Below are positions 53,078-62,550 of a stretch of DNA of 64,000 nt, piece after piece; position 1 is the stretch's first letter, and every line of letters begins with the position of its first letter. Source of the stretch: Limnohabitans sp. B9-3 (lineage in GTDB: Bacteria > Pseudomonadota > Gammaproteobacteria > Burkholderiales > Burkholderiaceae_C); NCBI RefSeq assembly GCF_002778325.1, contig NZ_NESI01000004.1:239643-303642 (forward strand). Reading direction: 5' to 3'. The notes beneath the pieces were generated by a model. That model saw only the letters and a program-made list of their open reading frames with translations, ran no database searches and had not been told where the DNA came from. Made by a program: the position numbers and the translations under genes.

Positions 53078-53653
53078 ATGAGCAAGCTTCCTTCCGCCTC
53101 AGAGCTCACACGCAAACCTTCGGCCAAGGTGACAAACAAGACTGCTGTGGTGGACCTTGAGCGCTATGTACCCGCTTACATGACATGGATCGCTAACAAA
53201 CTCTCAGGCGGCGCCTCCACCGCGTACCTGAGTGCGTTCAACGTTGGGATCGAAACTTGGAGACTTTTGGTGCTGCTGGCAATCGAGAAATCACTCACTG
53301 CTCAGGCCATTTCTCGCACCATTGGCATGGACAAGTCTTCTGTCAGTCGCGCATTCAAGAGCATGCAGCTGCGCGAACTCATTACGATTGGTTTAGACGA
53401 TGCTGATGGGCGACTGCGGGTGGCCACCATTACACCCAAAGGCCGTGCGCTGCATGACCAGATCCTCGAATTGGCAATGGAGCGAGAACGTGCGTTTCTC
53501 AGCGTACTCAACGACAAGGACCGAGAAACTCTGATCCGCTTGTTGAGGCGTCTCCATGACAACCTGCCCTTGGTTGAACAGGCTACGCAAACGTATCTTG
53601 TCAGTCATTACCCAAAATCGAGTCGCAGGCGTGCAAGCGAAGACAACACATGA
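53078..53653 (+). CDS. MarR-family transcriptional regulator
   Basis: 191-residue winged-helix regulator: LTAQAISRTIGMDKSSVSRA as HTH, then FKSMQLRELITIGLDDADGR wing and a long C-terminal helix (RETLIRLLRRLHDNL). It has extra N- and C-terminal tails with many basic residues. MarR proteins usually repress and are released by phenolic ligands. It sits inside the catabolic operon and overlaps the reductase gene by four bases (ATGA). The inverted repeat at 46898–46911 over the operon promoter is the obvious candidate target. Confidence 0.88.
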   Translation: MSKLPSASELTRKPSAKVTNKTAVVDLERYVPAYMTWIANKLSGGASTAYLSAFNVGIETWRLLVLLAIEKSLTAQAISRTIGMDKSSVSRAFKSMQLRELITIGLDDADGRLRVATITPKGRALHDQILELAMERERAFLSVLNDKDRETLIRLLRRLHDNLPLVEQATQTYLVSHYPKSSRRRASEDNT

Positions 53654-54876
53654 GGGATGACCAAATTGTCATTGTTGGGGGTGGTCATGCAGCAGCAGCT
53701 CTTTGTGCCGCCTTGTCTGAAGCAGGGCAAGGTCATCGGGTGCACCTGGTTAGCGAAGAGCCGGAGTTGCCGTACCACCGCCCTCCATTGTCTAAAAATT
53801 TTCTAAAAAATTTAGATGAGCCTATAGCGCCACACAAAGCGGCAGCTTGGTACGCCGAACAGGGAATCCAAACTCACCTCAGCGATCCTGCAGTCCTCGT
53901 AGACCGGGACGCCCGAAAAGTAATGTTGCGCTCGGGGGAAGCTCTTGCCTACCAGCACTTGATTCTGGCAACAGGCACCAAAGCTCGCACACTCGACGCT
54001 TTGCCGCCGTCATTGACCAATGTCCATGTGCTTCGCCACGCAGCGCACGCGCGCAACTTGCGCACCAGGCTCAGTGAGATGGTCACAAGAGGCAAACAAC
54101 TGACGGTACTGGGTGGCGGTTTTATCGGACTTGAAATTGCCGCATCTGCGCGCCAGCTCGGACTTGAAGTCACAGTGCTAGAAGTAGCACCACGATTGCT
54201 GGGCCGCTCCGTCTCAGCACAGCTGTCGGAACACGTCTTGGCGCACCACCTCAGTATGGGTACCAAGGTGCAGATCGGTGTCCGCATCGATGGCTACGAA
54301 GTGCTAGAAGATCAGTTGCGCTCAATGCAGGTGAACGATAACCGTGTGGTTATTGACGAGCTAATCCTTGGAATTGGCGCTATTCCCGAAACGCGACTGG
54401 CCAGTGAGTGCGGTCTGACTGTGGACAATGGAATTGTGGTCGATGCTTTTATGTGCACATCTGATCCTGCAGTTTTGGCCATGGGTGACTGCGCTGCTTT
54501 TCCAATGAGAGATGGCGAGCGAATTCGGCTTGAGTCAGTCCAAAACGCAAACGACCAAGCACGGACAGCGGCAGCCAAAATCCTTGGACGAGAAGAGCCC
54601 TACGTGTCTACACCTTGGTTCTGGTCAGAGCAGGGCCCAATGCGTCTACAGATGGCAGGAATTTTGCCTCCCTCATTTGAAACAGTGCGTCGCTCTGGAG
54701 CGACCGCCAATAATTTCACTCTGTTTCACATGGTCGGCGACAAACTTTTATGTGCAGAGTCGGTCAACGCTCCGATGGACCACATGATGTCTCGCAAGCT
54801 GATCGAAGGACGCTTGACGCTCAACTCAGCCGCTCTGGCTGATCATGCGATCCCGCTCAAGTCGCTTCTCGCTTAA
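53650..54876 (+). CDS. FAD-dependent ferredoxin reductase
   Basis: 408-residue NADH:ferredoxin reductase of the putidaredoxin-reductase family. FAD-binding IVIVGGGHAAAALCAALSEAG at the N-terminus, PYHRPPLSKNFL, the ATGTKARTLD segment, NAD-binding LTVLGGGFIGLEIAASARQL and the C-terminal FAD loop VLAMGDCAAFPM are present. The C-terminal reductase domain has WFWSEQGPMRLQMAG, diagnostic of this family. It completes a class I P450 electron chain with the ferredoxin. Last gene of the operon, ending 32 bases from the convergent S-formylglutathione hydrolase. Confidence 0.92.
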   Translation: MRDDQIVIVGGGHAAAALCAALSEAGQGHRVHLVSEEPELPYHRPPLSKNFLKNLDEPIAPHKAAAWYAEQGIQTHLSDPAVLVDRDARKVMLRSGEALAYQHLILATGTKARTLDALPPSLTNVHVLRHAAHARNLRTRLSEMVTRGKQLTVLGGGFIGLEIAASARQLGLEVTVLEVAPRLLGRSVSAQLSEHVLAHHLSMGTKVQIGVRIDGYEVLEDQLRSMQVNDNRVVIDELILGIGAIPETRLASECGLTVDNGIVVDAFMCTSDPAVLAMGDCAAFPMRDGERIRLESVQNANDQARTAAAKILGREEPYVSTPWFWSEQGPMRLQMAGILPPSFETVRRSGATANNFTLFHMVGDKLLCAESVNAPMDHMMSRKLIEGRLTLNSAALADHAIPLKSLLA

Positions 54877-54907
54877 AACAAAAGAGACCATCGAACAGGT
54901 TATTGGG

Positions 54908-55750
54908 TTACCTGAAAGACGATAGATATTTTGCGTGGTGATCAAAGTGATCACCCATGAACGTAGAGATGAAATAGTAACTGTGGTCATGACCAGGCTG
55001 CATGCGCAGAGTCAGCGGATGGCCGGCCGCCTTGCATGCCGCTTCAAGCAGTTCAGGGCGCAGTTGCAGGGCTAGAAACTCATCGGCATCACCCTGATCC
55101 ACCAAAATGTGCAGTTTTTGCTGCTGCGCAACTGCCACCAGCTCCACCGCATCCCATTCACGCCAAGCCTGAGAGTTGGAGCCTAAATAAGCGCCCAGCG
55201 CCTTCTGGCCCCAGGGCACCTGCGATGGCGCAACGATGGGAGAAAAGGCCGACACACTCAGGTATTGATTCGGATGGCGCAGCGCAGTGACCAGCGCGCC
55301 ATGTCCGCCCATGGAATGGCCAAAGATGCCGCGTGCGTCGCTTGCGGAAAAGTGCTGTTCGATCAAGCGAGGCAGCTCTTCGGCGACATAGTCCTGCATG
55401 CGGTAATGTTTGGCCCAAGGGAGCTGAGTGGCATTGACGTAAAAGCCAGCACCCTGCCCCAGGTCGTAAGCCGCATCATTGGGCACGGCTTCACCGCGAG
55501 GACTGGTGTCAGGCGCAACAACAATGACACCATGACGTGCCGCATGCGCCTGTGCGCCCGCTTTGGTGATGAAGTTTTGCTCGGTACAGGTCAACCCCGA
55601 AAGCCAGTAAAGCACAGGGCATTGATGGCCACAAAGTGCTTGCTCAGGCAAATAGACCGCTAACTTCATGTCACAGCCCAGCGTCTTAGAAACGTGCTTC
55701 CAAACTTCCTGCCGCCCGCCAAAGCTGGCGTGTTGCTCTATTCGCTCCAT
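54908..55750 (-). CDS. frmB: S-formylglutathione hydrolase
   Basis: 280-residue esterase-D type hydrolase that converts S-formylglutathione to formate and glutathione, the second step of glutathione-dependent formaldehyde oxidation. The oxyanion motif LSGLTCTEQNFITKAG, the nucleophile GIFGHSMGGHGALVTA and the aspartate/histidine regions VDQGDADEF and PGHDHSYYFI are all complete. It is 14 bases downstream of the dehydrogenase gene on the minus strand and clearly co-transcribed. It converges on the P450 operon. Confidence 0.95.
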   Translation of the reverse strand: MERIEQHASFGGRQEVWKHVSKTLGCDMKLAVYLPEQALCGHQCPVLYWLSGLTCTEQNFITKAGAQAHAARHGVIVVAPDTSPRGEAVPNDAAYDLGQGAGFYVNATQLPWAKHYRMQDYVAEELPRLIEQHFSASDARGIFGHSMGGHGALVTALRHPNQYLSVSAFSPIVAPSQVPWGQKALGAYLGSNSQAWREWDAVELVAVAQQQKLHILVDQGDADEFLALQLRPELLEAACKAAGHPLTLRMQPGHDHSYYFISTFMGDHFDHHAKYLSSFR

Positions 55751-55764
55751 ACCTATTAACGCTT

Positions 55765-56889
<1,125 letters not shown>

Positions 56890-57008
56890 CTAATTGGCAA
56901 GAGATGTAGAAGAGAAATTTTTCCATTCATGCTGCGCAACATCCTAACGCCACCGCTCGTGTTCGCGCTCGGCTATCTCCTTTAGAGAATTCAAACTTCA
57001 CGAAGCCC

Positions 57009-57896
57009 TTGGACACGATCGCAAGTCCTGATGACAAGTGGGAAGGCCTGGCGTATAAAAGACCCATGCAAGAATTTTGGGACCTTTCCAGGACCACGGG
57101 AACTGCCAGGCTTCCCGTCTCGGTTTTGTCGAACCTGCTAGACATCAGCGCTCAGACCATGAGCCAGCCCATTCTTGAAGCCATCAACCAGATCAGCGGC
57201 GTGGATTACATCTCTTTGGTTGAGCATCCACCTTCGGGTCAAAAGCCGACTCAGGTCGCCTATGCGGCAAAAGAACGCCAACCACACCGTGATGTCACCA
57301 GAGAGTGTTTTGAACGTTACCGCAACTTGTACTTCAAACAGGATCCCGTCACGCATCTGCTTGATCAAATGCACACCCGCGATAAAAAGTGTGAGGAGGT
57401 CACTGCCTTGCATGTCATGCGGGAGGACATTCCAGACAACGCTTGGAAACGCGACATCTATGAACGAGAAAATTTGCCTGATCGGTTGTCTTTTCTGTTT
57501 GCGCCTTCCCCTGAATGTCGCTTGGCCGTGAATCTGTACCGCTCCGCACAACGGGGTCACTTCAGACCTTCTGAACTTGAGACTCTGCTCCCCATGGGTT
57601 CACTGATCGCTCAAGTTTTCAAATCACGCCTTGTTTCCCCCAAGGTGTTCGGTGCCGCTGCGACCTCCGAGCAATTTGAAGTCGCTCTTCTCGCCCGCGC
57701 ACCACTTTTGTCAGCACGTGAAAGGGCTGTTTGTGCACGCATTGCGACAGGCATGAGCGTGGATGGCATCGCTGTCGATCTGGGCGTTGCGCCTTCCACG
57801 GTGATGACGCTGCGCAAACGTGCCTATGCCAAGTTGCAGGCACAAGGTGGCCCCAGCGACCGTTTGCGTTTGGTCCGCTGGCTCACGGTCAACTGA
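57009..57896 (+). CDS. LuxR-family transcriptional regulator
   Basis: Up to 295 residues with a C-terminal LuxR-type HTH (LSARERAVCARIATGMSVDG, then VAPSTVMTLRKRAYAKLQ). The N-terminal part (ISGVDYISLVEHP and YFKQDPVTHLLDQ) is of a type found in single-component LuxR regulators but is not a recognised autoinducer domain. The listed start is a TTG; an ATG at 57066 beginning MQEFWDLSRTTG is equally possible. It is divergent from frmA and 121 bases upstream of the Rieske oxygenase gene on the same strand. It probably controls one or both. Confidence 0.85.
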   Translation: MDTIASPDDKWEGLAYKRPMQEFWDLSRTTGTARLPVSVLSNLLDISAQTMSQPILEAINQISGVDYISLVEHPPSGQKPTQVAYAAKERQPHRDVTRECFERYRNLYFKQDPVTHLLDQMHTRDKKCEEVTALHVMREDIPDNAWKRDIYERENLPDRLSFLFAPSPECRLAVNLYRSAQRGHFRPSELETLLPMGSLIAQVFKSRLVSPKVFGAAATSEQFEVALLARAPLLSARERAVCARIATGMSVDGIAVDLGVAPSTVMTLRKRAYAKLQAQGGPSDRLRLVRWLTVN

Positions 57897-57924
57897 ACCT
57901 CTGCGAAAACTGCCTTGAAGACGT

Positions 57925-57950
57925 GTCTGTCCTCTTCGAAGGGGACAGAC
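57925..57950. promoter_or_regulatory. 26-bp dyad between LuxR regulator and Rieske gene
   Basis: GTCTGTCC and GGACAGAC flank the palindromic core CTTCGAAG, so the whole element is symmetric apart from one T-G pair. As RNA it would form a strong hairpin, but no U-tract follows, so an operator for the adjacent LuxR-type protein is at least as likely as a terminator. An outer ACGTGT/ACACGT pair (57921 and 57960) extends the symmetry. Confidence 0.5.
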
Positions 57951-58017
57951 AGGTTGTGCACACGTCTCTACATTGAACTCATGGATATGCCTCAAATAGG
58001 GATTACAAGGATTAAGC

Positions 58018-59061
58018 ATGTGGATTAAAAATTGCTGGTACGTGATTGCATGGGCGCATGAAATACCACCCGCAGAATCGACAGAACTATTCCAGCGAAA
58101 GGTTCTCAACGAGCCCATCGTGGTTTACCGCAAGCAAGACGGCAAGTTGGTCGCCCTTGAAAACAGATGCTGTCATCGTCACGCACCGCTGTCAGCAGGT
58201 CGCCGCGAAGGTGACAGCATCCGCTGCGGTTATCACGGCCTAAAGTTCAACGCCCAAGGGCTATGCACCGAAATCCCCGGCGCCGACAAGGTGCCCCCCA
58301 AAGCCTGTGTGCGGGCCTACCCTGTGGTGTCCAAAAATAATTGGGTGTTTGTCTGGATGGGCGACGCCGGCAAAGCCGATGAGGCCCTCTTGCCAGACAA
58401 TTTTTCGTGCAGTGACCCGGCTTGGAAAAACATCCCTGGCTATCTGCATTACGACACCCCTTACCTTTTGGTCTGTGACAACCTGCTGGATTTTTCGCAT
58501 CTGAGTTATGTGCATGAAAAGACACTTGGCGGCTCAACGGCCATTGCCCAAGCCAGGCCGACCATCGAGAAAGTCACCCAACCGGGGCAACGTGGCATAA
58601 GAGTGATTCGGCACATTCCCGACGTGCCGTCGCCGCCTTTTTACCAACGCTTCAGAACCTTTACCACCCATCTTGACCGATGGTTTGACTACGAATTTTT
58701 ATTACCGGCAACCCTATTGATGCACTCCGGTGGCAAGCCAGTTGGCACAGCGCCTGACGACATGCGTCAAGCTGTACGGTTGCACAGCTGCCAGACACTC
58801 ACCCCCGAAACCGAGAACAGCACACATTACTTCTTTCAGCAGTCCCACCAAAGCGACCTGGGCGATGAAACAGTCACACAAAGCATCTTCAACTCATTGG
58901 TCCAGGCCTTCGAGGAAGACCGCAACATGATCACCGCCCAACATCTGAACATGCAAACACCAGCAGACAAATCCATGCTGCCTTTGCATTTCGATGCCGC
59001 ATTGATGCAGTTCAGAAAGATGCTTTCTGACGAGAAAAGCGCCGAAGACCTCTCGACATAA
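58018..59061 (+). CDS. Rieske non-heme iron oxygenase, vanillate O-demethylase (VanA)-like
   Basis: 347-residue single-subunit oxygenase. The Rieske cluster motifs RCCHRHAPLSAG and RCGYHGLKF (CxH…CxxH) lie near residues 47–70. The mononuclear iron site is LLDFSHLSYVHEKTLG with two histidines, and a bridging aspartate precedes. Start residues MWIKNCWYVIAWAHEI match VanA. VanA demethylates vanillate to protocatechuate and formaldehyde; related enzymes act on other aryl ethers or dicamba. No VanB reductase gene is adjacent. The nearby ferredoxin and reductase of the P450 operon could serve instead, which is inference. The formaldehyde genes 1.1–3.1 kb away fit. Confidence 0.88.
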   Translation: MWIKNCWYVIAWAHEIPPAESTELFQRKVLNEPIVVYRKQDGKLVALENRCCHRHAPLSAGRREGDSIRCGYHGLKFNAQGLCTEIPGADKVPPKACVRAYPVVSKNNWVFVWMGDAGKADEALLPDNFSCSDPAWKNIPGYLHYDTPYLLVCDNLLDFSHLSYVHEKTLGGSTAIAQARPTIEKVTQPGQRGIRVIRHIPDVPSPPFYQRFRTFTTHLDRWFDYEFLLPATLLMHSGGKPVGTAPDDMRQAVRLHSCQTLTPETENSTHYFFQQSHQSDLGDETVTQSIFNSLVQAFEEDRNMITAQHLNMQTPADKSMLPLHFDAALMQFRKMLSDEKSAEDLST

Positions 59062-59094
59062 CCGCTTGTTACTTTCAACAATTTAGGAGACCCC

Positions 59095-60069
59095 ATGAAA
59101 CCCCTCTTCAAACCCTTCGCTTTGGGAATGATTGCAACGTTGCTTTGCCTGACAGGGCATGCACAAACTTACCCGACCAAAACCATCCGCCTAGTTGTGC
59201 CTTATCCAGCTGGGGGTGCCACTGATTTCGTGGCCCGACTCTTCGGCGAAAGACTCTCCAAATCACTGGGACAACCCGTGATAGTGGACAACAAGTCGGG
59301 CGCAGCTGGCAACATCGGTGTAGCAGAGGTCGCCAAGGCCGAGGGGGATGGGCACACCTTGCTGCTGTCCATCAATGACCCACTGATCAACAACGTGGCC
59401 TTGTTCAAAACACTGCCTTTTGACCCACAAAAAGACCTGGTCTTTGTCGGCCAGATACTGCGCAGCCCAGCATTAATCTCAAGTAGCACATCAAGTGGCA
59501 TCAAGAATTTTGCAGACCTCAAGCGCATGGCGGTGCCCAATGCCAAATACAGTTACGGTTCATGGGGTGTCGGTGGCTTGGGTCATTTGGCCGGAGAATC
59601 GCTCAATCGGGAACTCAAGGCTGAAATGGTGCACGTCCCCCAACGCGGCGAAGGCCCTGTGGTGACCGACTTGCTAAGCCAAAACCTCACCTTAGGGCTG
59701 TCTTCTGTGGCCACAGCGCGCCAACATGTTGCTGCAGGAAAGATCGTGCCCATTGCCATGATGGGCGCTGAACGTTCAAAAGCTTTGCCCCAAGTTCCTA
59801 CGCTCAAAGAGCTAGGGCTGAACGACCCTCTCTACCTCAACAGCGTGTGGATGGCGATATTGGCACCAGCCAAAACACCGCCAGCCATCGTTCAGCGGTT
59901 GGGGCAGGAAATGCGTGCCATTGCCAATTCAGCAGAGGTCCGCAATCAGTTGGAAGAACGTGGTTTTGAAATGATGGTGACGACACCCGAACAGGCTCAA
60001 GCCAACTACAAACTTGAATTCGACGTCATCACACGTCGCATCAAGGAATTGGGCATCGAAGCACAATGA
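59095..60069 (+). CDS. Bug-family periplasmic solute-binding receptor
   Basis: 324-residue orphan receptor with Sec signal (cleavage near GHAQT), Bug signature YPTKTIRLVVPYPAGGATDF and VDNKSGAAGNIGVAEVAKAE. The ATG has AGGAG seven bases upstream. It lies 33 bases after the Rieske oxygenase gene, so the two form an operon. The ligand may be the oxygenase substrate (a methoxylated or aryl acid), by position. Confidence 0.9.
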   Translation: MKPLFKPFALGMIATLLCLTGHAQTYPTKTIRLVVPYPAGGATDFVARLFGERLSKSLGQPVIVDNKSGAAGNIGVAEVAKAEGDGHTLLLSINDPLINNVALFKTLPFDPQKDLVFVGQILRSPALISSSTSSGIKNFADLKRMAVPNAKYSYGSWGVGGLGHLAGESLNRELKAEMVHVPQRGEGPVVTDLLSQNLTLGLSSVATARQHVAAGKIVPIAMMGAERSKALPQVPTLKELGLNDPLYLNSVWMAILAPAKTPPAIVQRLGQEMRAIANSAEVRNQLEERGFEMMVTTPEQAQANYKLEFDVITRRIKELGIEAQ

Positions 60070-60380
60070 GAAAAGCTTAGAACGTCGTGTGAGGGTGCTG
60101 TGTAAAACTCAGACAGGCTCGCCGTGTCGCATTAGAAGCCGTTCACGCCGAGTTTGAAAGTTTTTGAGATTTCTCAGTAGCAGTCATCCAAACATTTTTC
60201 TGTTGCCTTGAGGAAATGCCACAAGCTGGCACATCCGCGACAGTTCTTGTCATGTGGGAAAGGTGAAACTATCTTTTGAAATTGTGTGTGTTGTGCAAGC
60301 TTTCGCACAATTTCACTGCTGGCGATGAGTTGACACGATTCAACTACACGGCTTGTTCAATAAACCAAAAGGAGAAGGCA
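60070..60380. other. Gene-free 311-base region before the Bug–tfdA-like operon
   Basis: No gene is seen. There is one short hairpin (TGCCACAAGCTGGCA near 60,217) and AT-rich patches suitable for a promoter. A reading frame from 60276 enters the next gene but has no coding character before the TTG at 60381. Confidence 0.4.
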
Positions 60381-61340
60381 TTGAATTGGTTCAAAGTTGC
60401 CCTAATTGCAATTCCCCTCGCGATAAGTTCAGCGGCATCTTTTGCGCAAGATTTCCCCAAAGGACCTGTAAAAATCATTGTCCCTTTTCCACCAGGCGGC
60501 CCCACCGACACCGTCGGTCGTTTACTTGCGCAAAAACTTCAAGAGTCTTGGGGACAGACCGTCGTCTTAGATTACAAACCTGGCGCGGGGACGACGATTG
60601 GTGTTGATTTCGTTGCAAAGTCAAACCCTGATGGCCTGACCATTGGCATGGTCAACTCCTCACTTGCTGTCAATCCAACGCTAAGAAAGAAGTTGCCTTA
60701 CGACACGCTGAAAGACGTAGCGGGTATTACGCAACTCTTTAACATGCAATTAGCGATCGTTGCACAGCCGGATGCGCCGTACAACAATTTGAAAGAGTTA
60801 ATTGAATACGCCAAAAAGAACCCTGGGAAACTTAACTACGGAACGCCTGGTGCGGGTAGCACCACACATCTTGGTGCTGAGTTACTGAAGCGCGAAGCTG
60901 GTTTTGATATGCAACATATTGCGATGAAAGGCAGCGCTCCGGCACACACGGAATTGATGGGCGGACGGCTTGATCTTGTCGTCGATCCATTTCTGTCGAT
61001 ATTTCCATATGTGCAAGCTGGCCGCATGAAGCTGATTGCAACCATGGGCGAAAAGCGAGTAGCTGGCCATGATTACCCAACAGTGGCAGAAACTTTGCCT
61101 GGTTTTAATGTTGGCGCATTGCTTGGGTTCATTGCTCCAGCGGGTACACCTAAGCAAGTGCTTCAAAAAATTCAGACAGATACCAATAAGGCCTTAGCCT
61201 CGCCGGAAGTGCAAAAACGCGCACAGGAGTATGGATTGCAAGTTGTTGGATCGCGCCCAGAACAGTTCGACGCTTTCATTGGCTCTGAAATGAAGCGTTG
61301 GGGTCGTATCGTGACAGAAGCAAAAATAGAACAAGAATAG
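60381..61340 (+). CDS. Bug-family periplasmic solute-binding receptor
   Basis: 319-residue orphan receptor. A TTG start at 60381 is chosen: it has the best ribosome site (AAGGAGA, 60369–60375) and begins exactly at a Sec signal, LNWFKVALIAIPLAIS with cleavage near SFAQD. Starting further upstream would place 35 cysteine-rich residues before the signal. The Bug signature FPKGPVKIIVPFPPGGPTDT is intact. It is 12 bases upstream of the TfdA-like dioxygenase, so receptor and enzyme are an operon. Confidence 0.88.
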   Translation: MNWFKVALIAIPLAISSAASFAQDFPKGPVKIIVPFPPGGPTDTVGRLLAQKLQESWGQTVVLDYKPGAGTTIGVDFVAKSNPDGLTIGMVNSSLAVNPTLRKKLPYDTLKDVAGITQLFNMQLAIVAQPDAPYNNLKELIEYAKKNPGKLNYGTPGAGSTTHLGAELLKREAGFDMQHIAMKGSAPAHTELMGGRLDLVVDPFLSIFPYVQAGRMKLIATMGEKRVAGHDYPTVAETLPGFNVGALLGFIAPAGTPKQVLQKIQTDTNKALASPEVQKRAQEYGLQVVGSRPEQFDAFIGSEMKRWGRIVTEAKIEQE

Positions 61341-61352
61341 GGAAAATTCAAA

Positions 61353-62231
61353 ATGAGCTTGCACTTAAAACCGTTACACAAAATTTTTGCGGCACAAGCC
61401 AGTGGTATCGATCTGACACAGCCGCTGTCAGATACTGATTTGAAAGCAATCAATGCTGCCATGAACGAACACGCTGTTCTGGTGTTCCGCGGCCAGCCTC
61501 TTACGGCCCAACAGCAGCTGAACTTTTCCAAATCGTTTGGGCCACTTGATATTGGTCTGAAGCGCGTCTTTAAACGCCCAGAGCGGCTTGAGGACGAACG
61601 TCTGATTGACATTTCCAATGTTGATGCGCAAGGACAAGTTGCAAAAAGAGATTCGCCTAAAAATTTATCGAATTTCGCCAATCAGCTTTGGCACAGTGAT
61701 AGCTCGTTCATGAACCCGCGAGCGGCCTATTCAATGCTGCATTGCGTGATTAAGCCAAGTTGGGGTGGCAACACTGAGTTTACTGATCTTCGTCACGCCT
61801 ACGATACCCTCGACGAGCGTACACGCGAGGAAATCAAAGACTTGAAGGCCGAGCATTTCGCTCTGCACACGCGTATCCTTCTTGGTGACAATGCCTACAC
61901 GGATGATCAAAAAAAGGAAATACCGCCGGCCGTCTGGCCGTTGGCGGATACACATCCTGGATCTGGCCGCAAGCTCCTTTATGTGGGTGTGCATGCACAT
62001 CAAATCACAGGCTGGCCAACTGCTGAGAGCCGAATGTATCTCCAGGATTTACTCGAACATGCGACCCAGCGCGAGAATGTATATGTCCACGAATGGCAAG
62101 AAGGTGACCTAGTGATTTGGGATAACCGCAGTACGTTGCATCGGGGTCGTCGATTTGACATTGCTGAGCGTCGTGAGTTGCGTCGGACGACGATCAATGA
62201 CTCGCCTGAAGCTAATTTGATGGCCGCATAG
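61353..62231 (+). CDS. TfdA-like Fe(II)/2-oxoglutarate-dependent dioxygenase
   Basis: 292-residue enzyme closely resembling TfdA, which cleaves the ether of 2,4-dichlorophenoxyacetate to a phenol and glyoxylate. Shared motifs are HAVLVFRGQPLTAQQQ, the iron-binding NQLWHSDSSF (His-x-Asp), HPGSGRKLLYVGVHAHQI, LLEHATQRENVYVHEW and LHRGRRFDIAERRELRR, with the distal histidine and 2-oxoglutarate arginine. The match runs along the whole length, closer than to taurine dioxygenases. Substrate could be a natural aryloxyacid or cinnamate-type acid. It pairs with the Bug receptor upstream. No tfdB–F genes are present in the window. Confidence 0.88.
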   Translation: MSLHLKPLHKIFAAQASGIDLTQPLSDTDLKAINAAMNEHAVLVFRGQPLTAQQQLNFSKSFGPLDIGLKRVFKRPERLEDERLIDISNVDAQGQVAKRDSPKNLSNFANQLWHSDSSFMNPRAAYSMLHCVIKPSWGGNTEFTDLRHAYDTLDERTREEIKDLKAEHFALHTRILLGDNAYTDDQKKEIPPAVWPLADTHPGSGRKLLYVGVHAHQITGWPTAESRMYLQDLLEHATQRENVYVHEWQEGDLVIWDNRSTLHRGRRFDIAERRELRRTTINDSPEANLMAA

Positions 62232-62361
62232 AAATTCACAATTTTTGTCCTCAACAAAAATAGGTCGCAGTTGAGAGTATTTTCCAAGCTAACCACTCAT
62301 CAAAGGCCTGAGGTCTATTTCAGCCATCCAGCAAATTCAAAAACGGATTTAGGCAAGAAAA

Positions 62362-62387
62362 AAGCCCGATGATTTCTCATCGGGCTT
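62362..62387. terminator. Bidirectional rho-independent terminator
   Basis: AAGCCCGATGA pairs perfectly with TCATCGGGCTT across a TTTC loop. It is flanked by A-rich sequence on the left and TTTTC on the right. On the minus strand it would terminate the tRNA-Asp gene whose 3' end lies 31 bases away. On the plus strand it could end the tfdA-like transcript. Confidence 0.85.
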
Positions 62388-62417
62388 TTCGTAAGTCCTT
62401 GATTTACAAGGATTTTC

Positions 62418-62437
62418 TGGCGGAGTGGACGGGACTC
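62418..62437 (-). tRNA. tRNA-Asp 3'-end fragment (integration scar, att site)
   Basis: The minus strand reads GAGTCCCGTCCACTCCGCCA: end of the T-arm, acceptor 3' strand, G discriminator and encoded CCA of tRNA-Asp. The bases 5' of it do not continue the tRNA. The terminator lies in native order downstream. This is the displaced 3' end left by an element integrated in tRNA-Asp; its integrase gene begins 114 bases away. Confidence 0.8.
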
Positions 62438-62550
62438 ATCGTCAATTAAGAAAAACCTCGCAATCCTACTATCTATAAGGGTTTCAGTCAACAACATGTG
62501 GTAAAAACATGTGGTAAAGTGTCAAGAAATGCTGAATTATTAAGCACTAC

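Noticed and set aside
60217..60245. TGGCAC considered as a sigma-54 -24 element before the tfdA-like operon
   Set aside because: No TTGC element at the required spacing.
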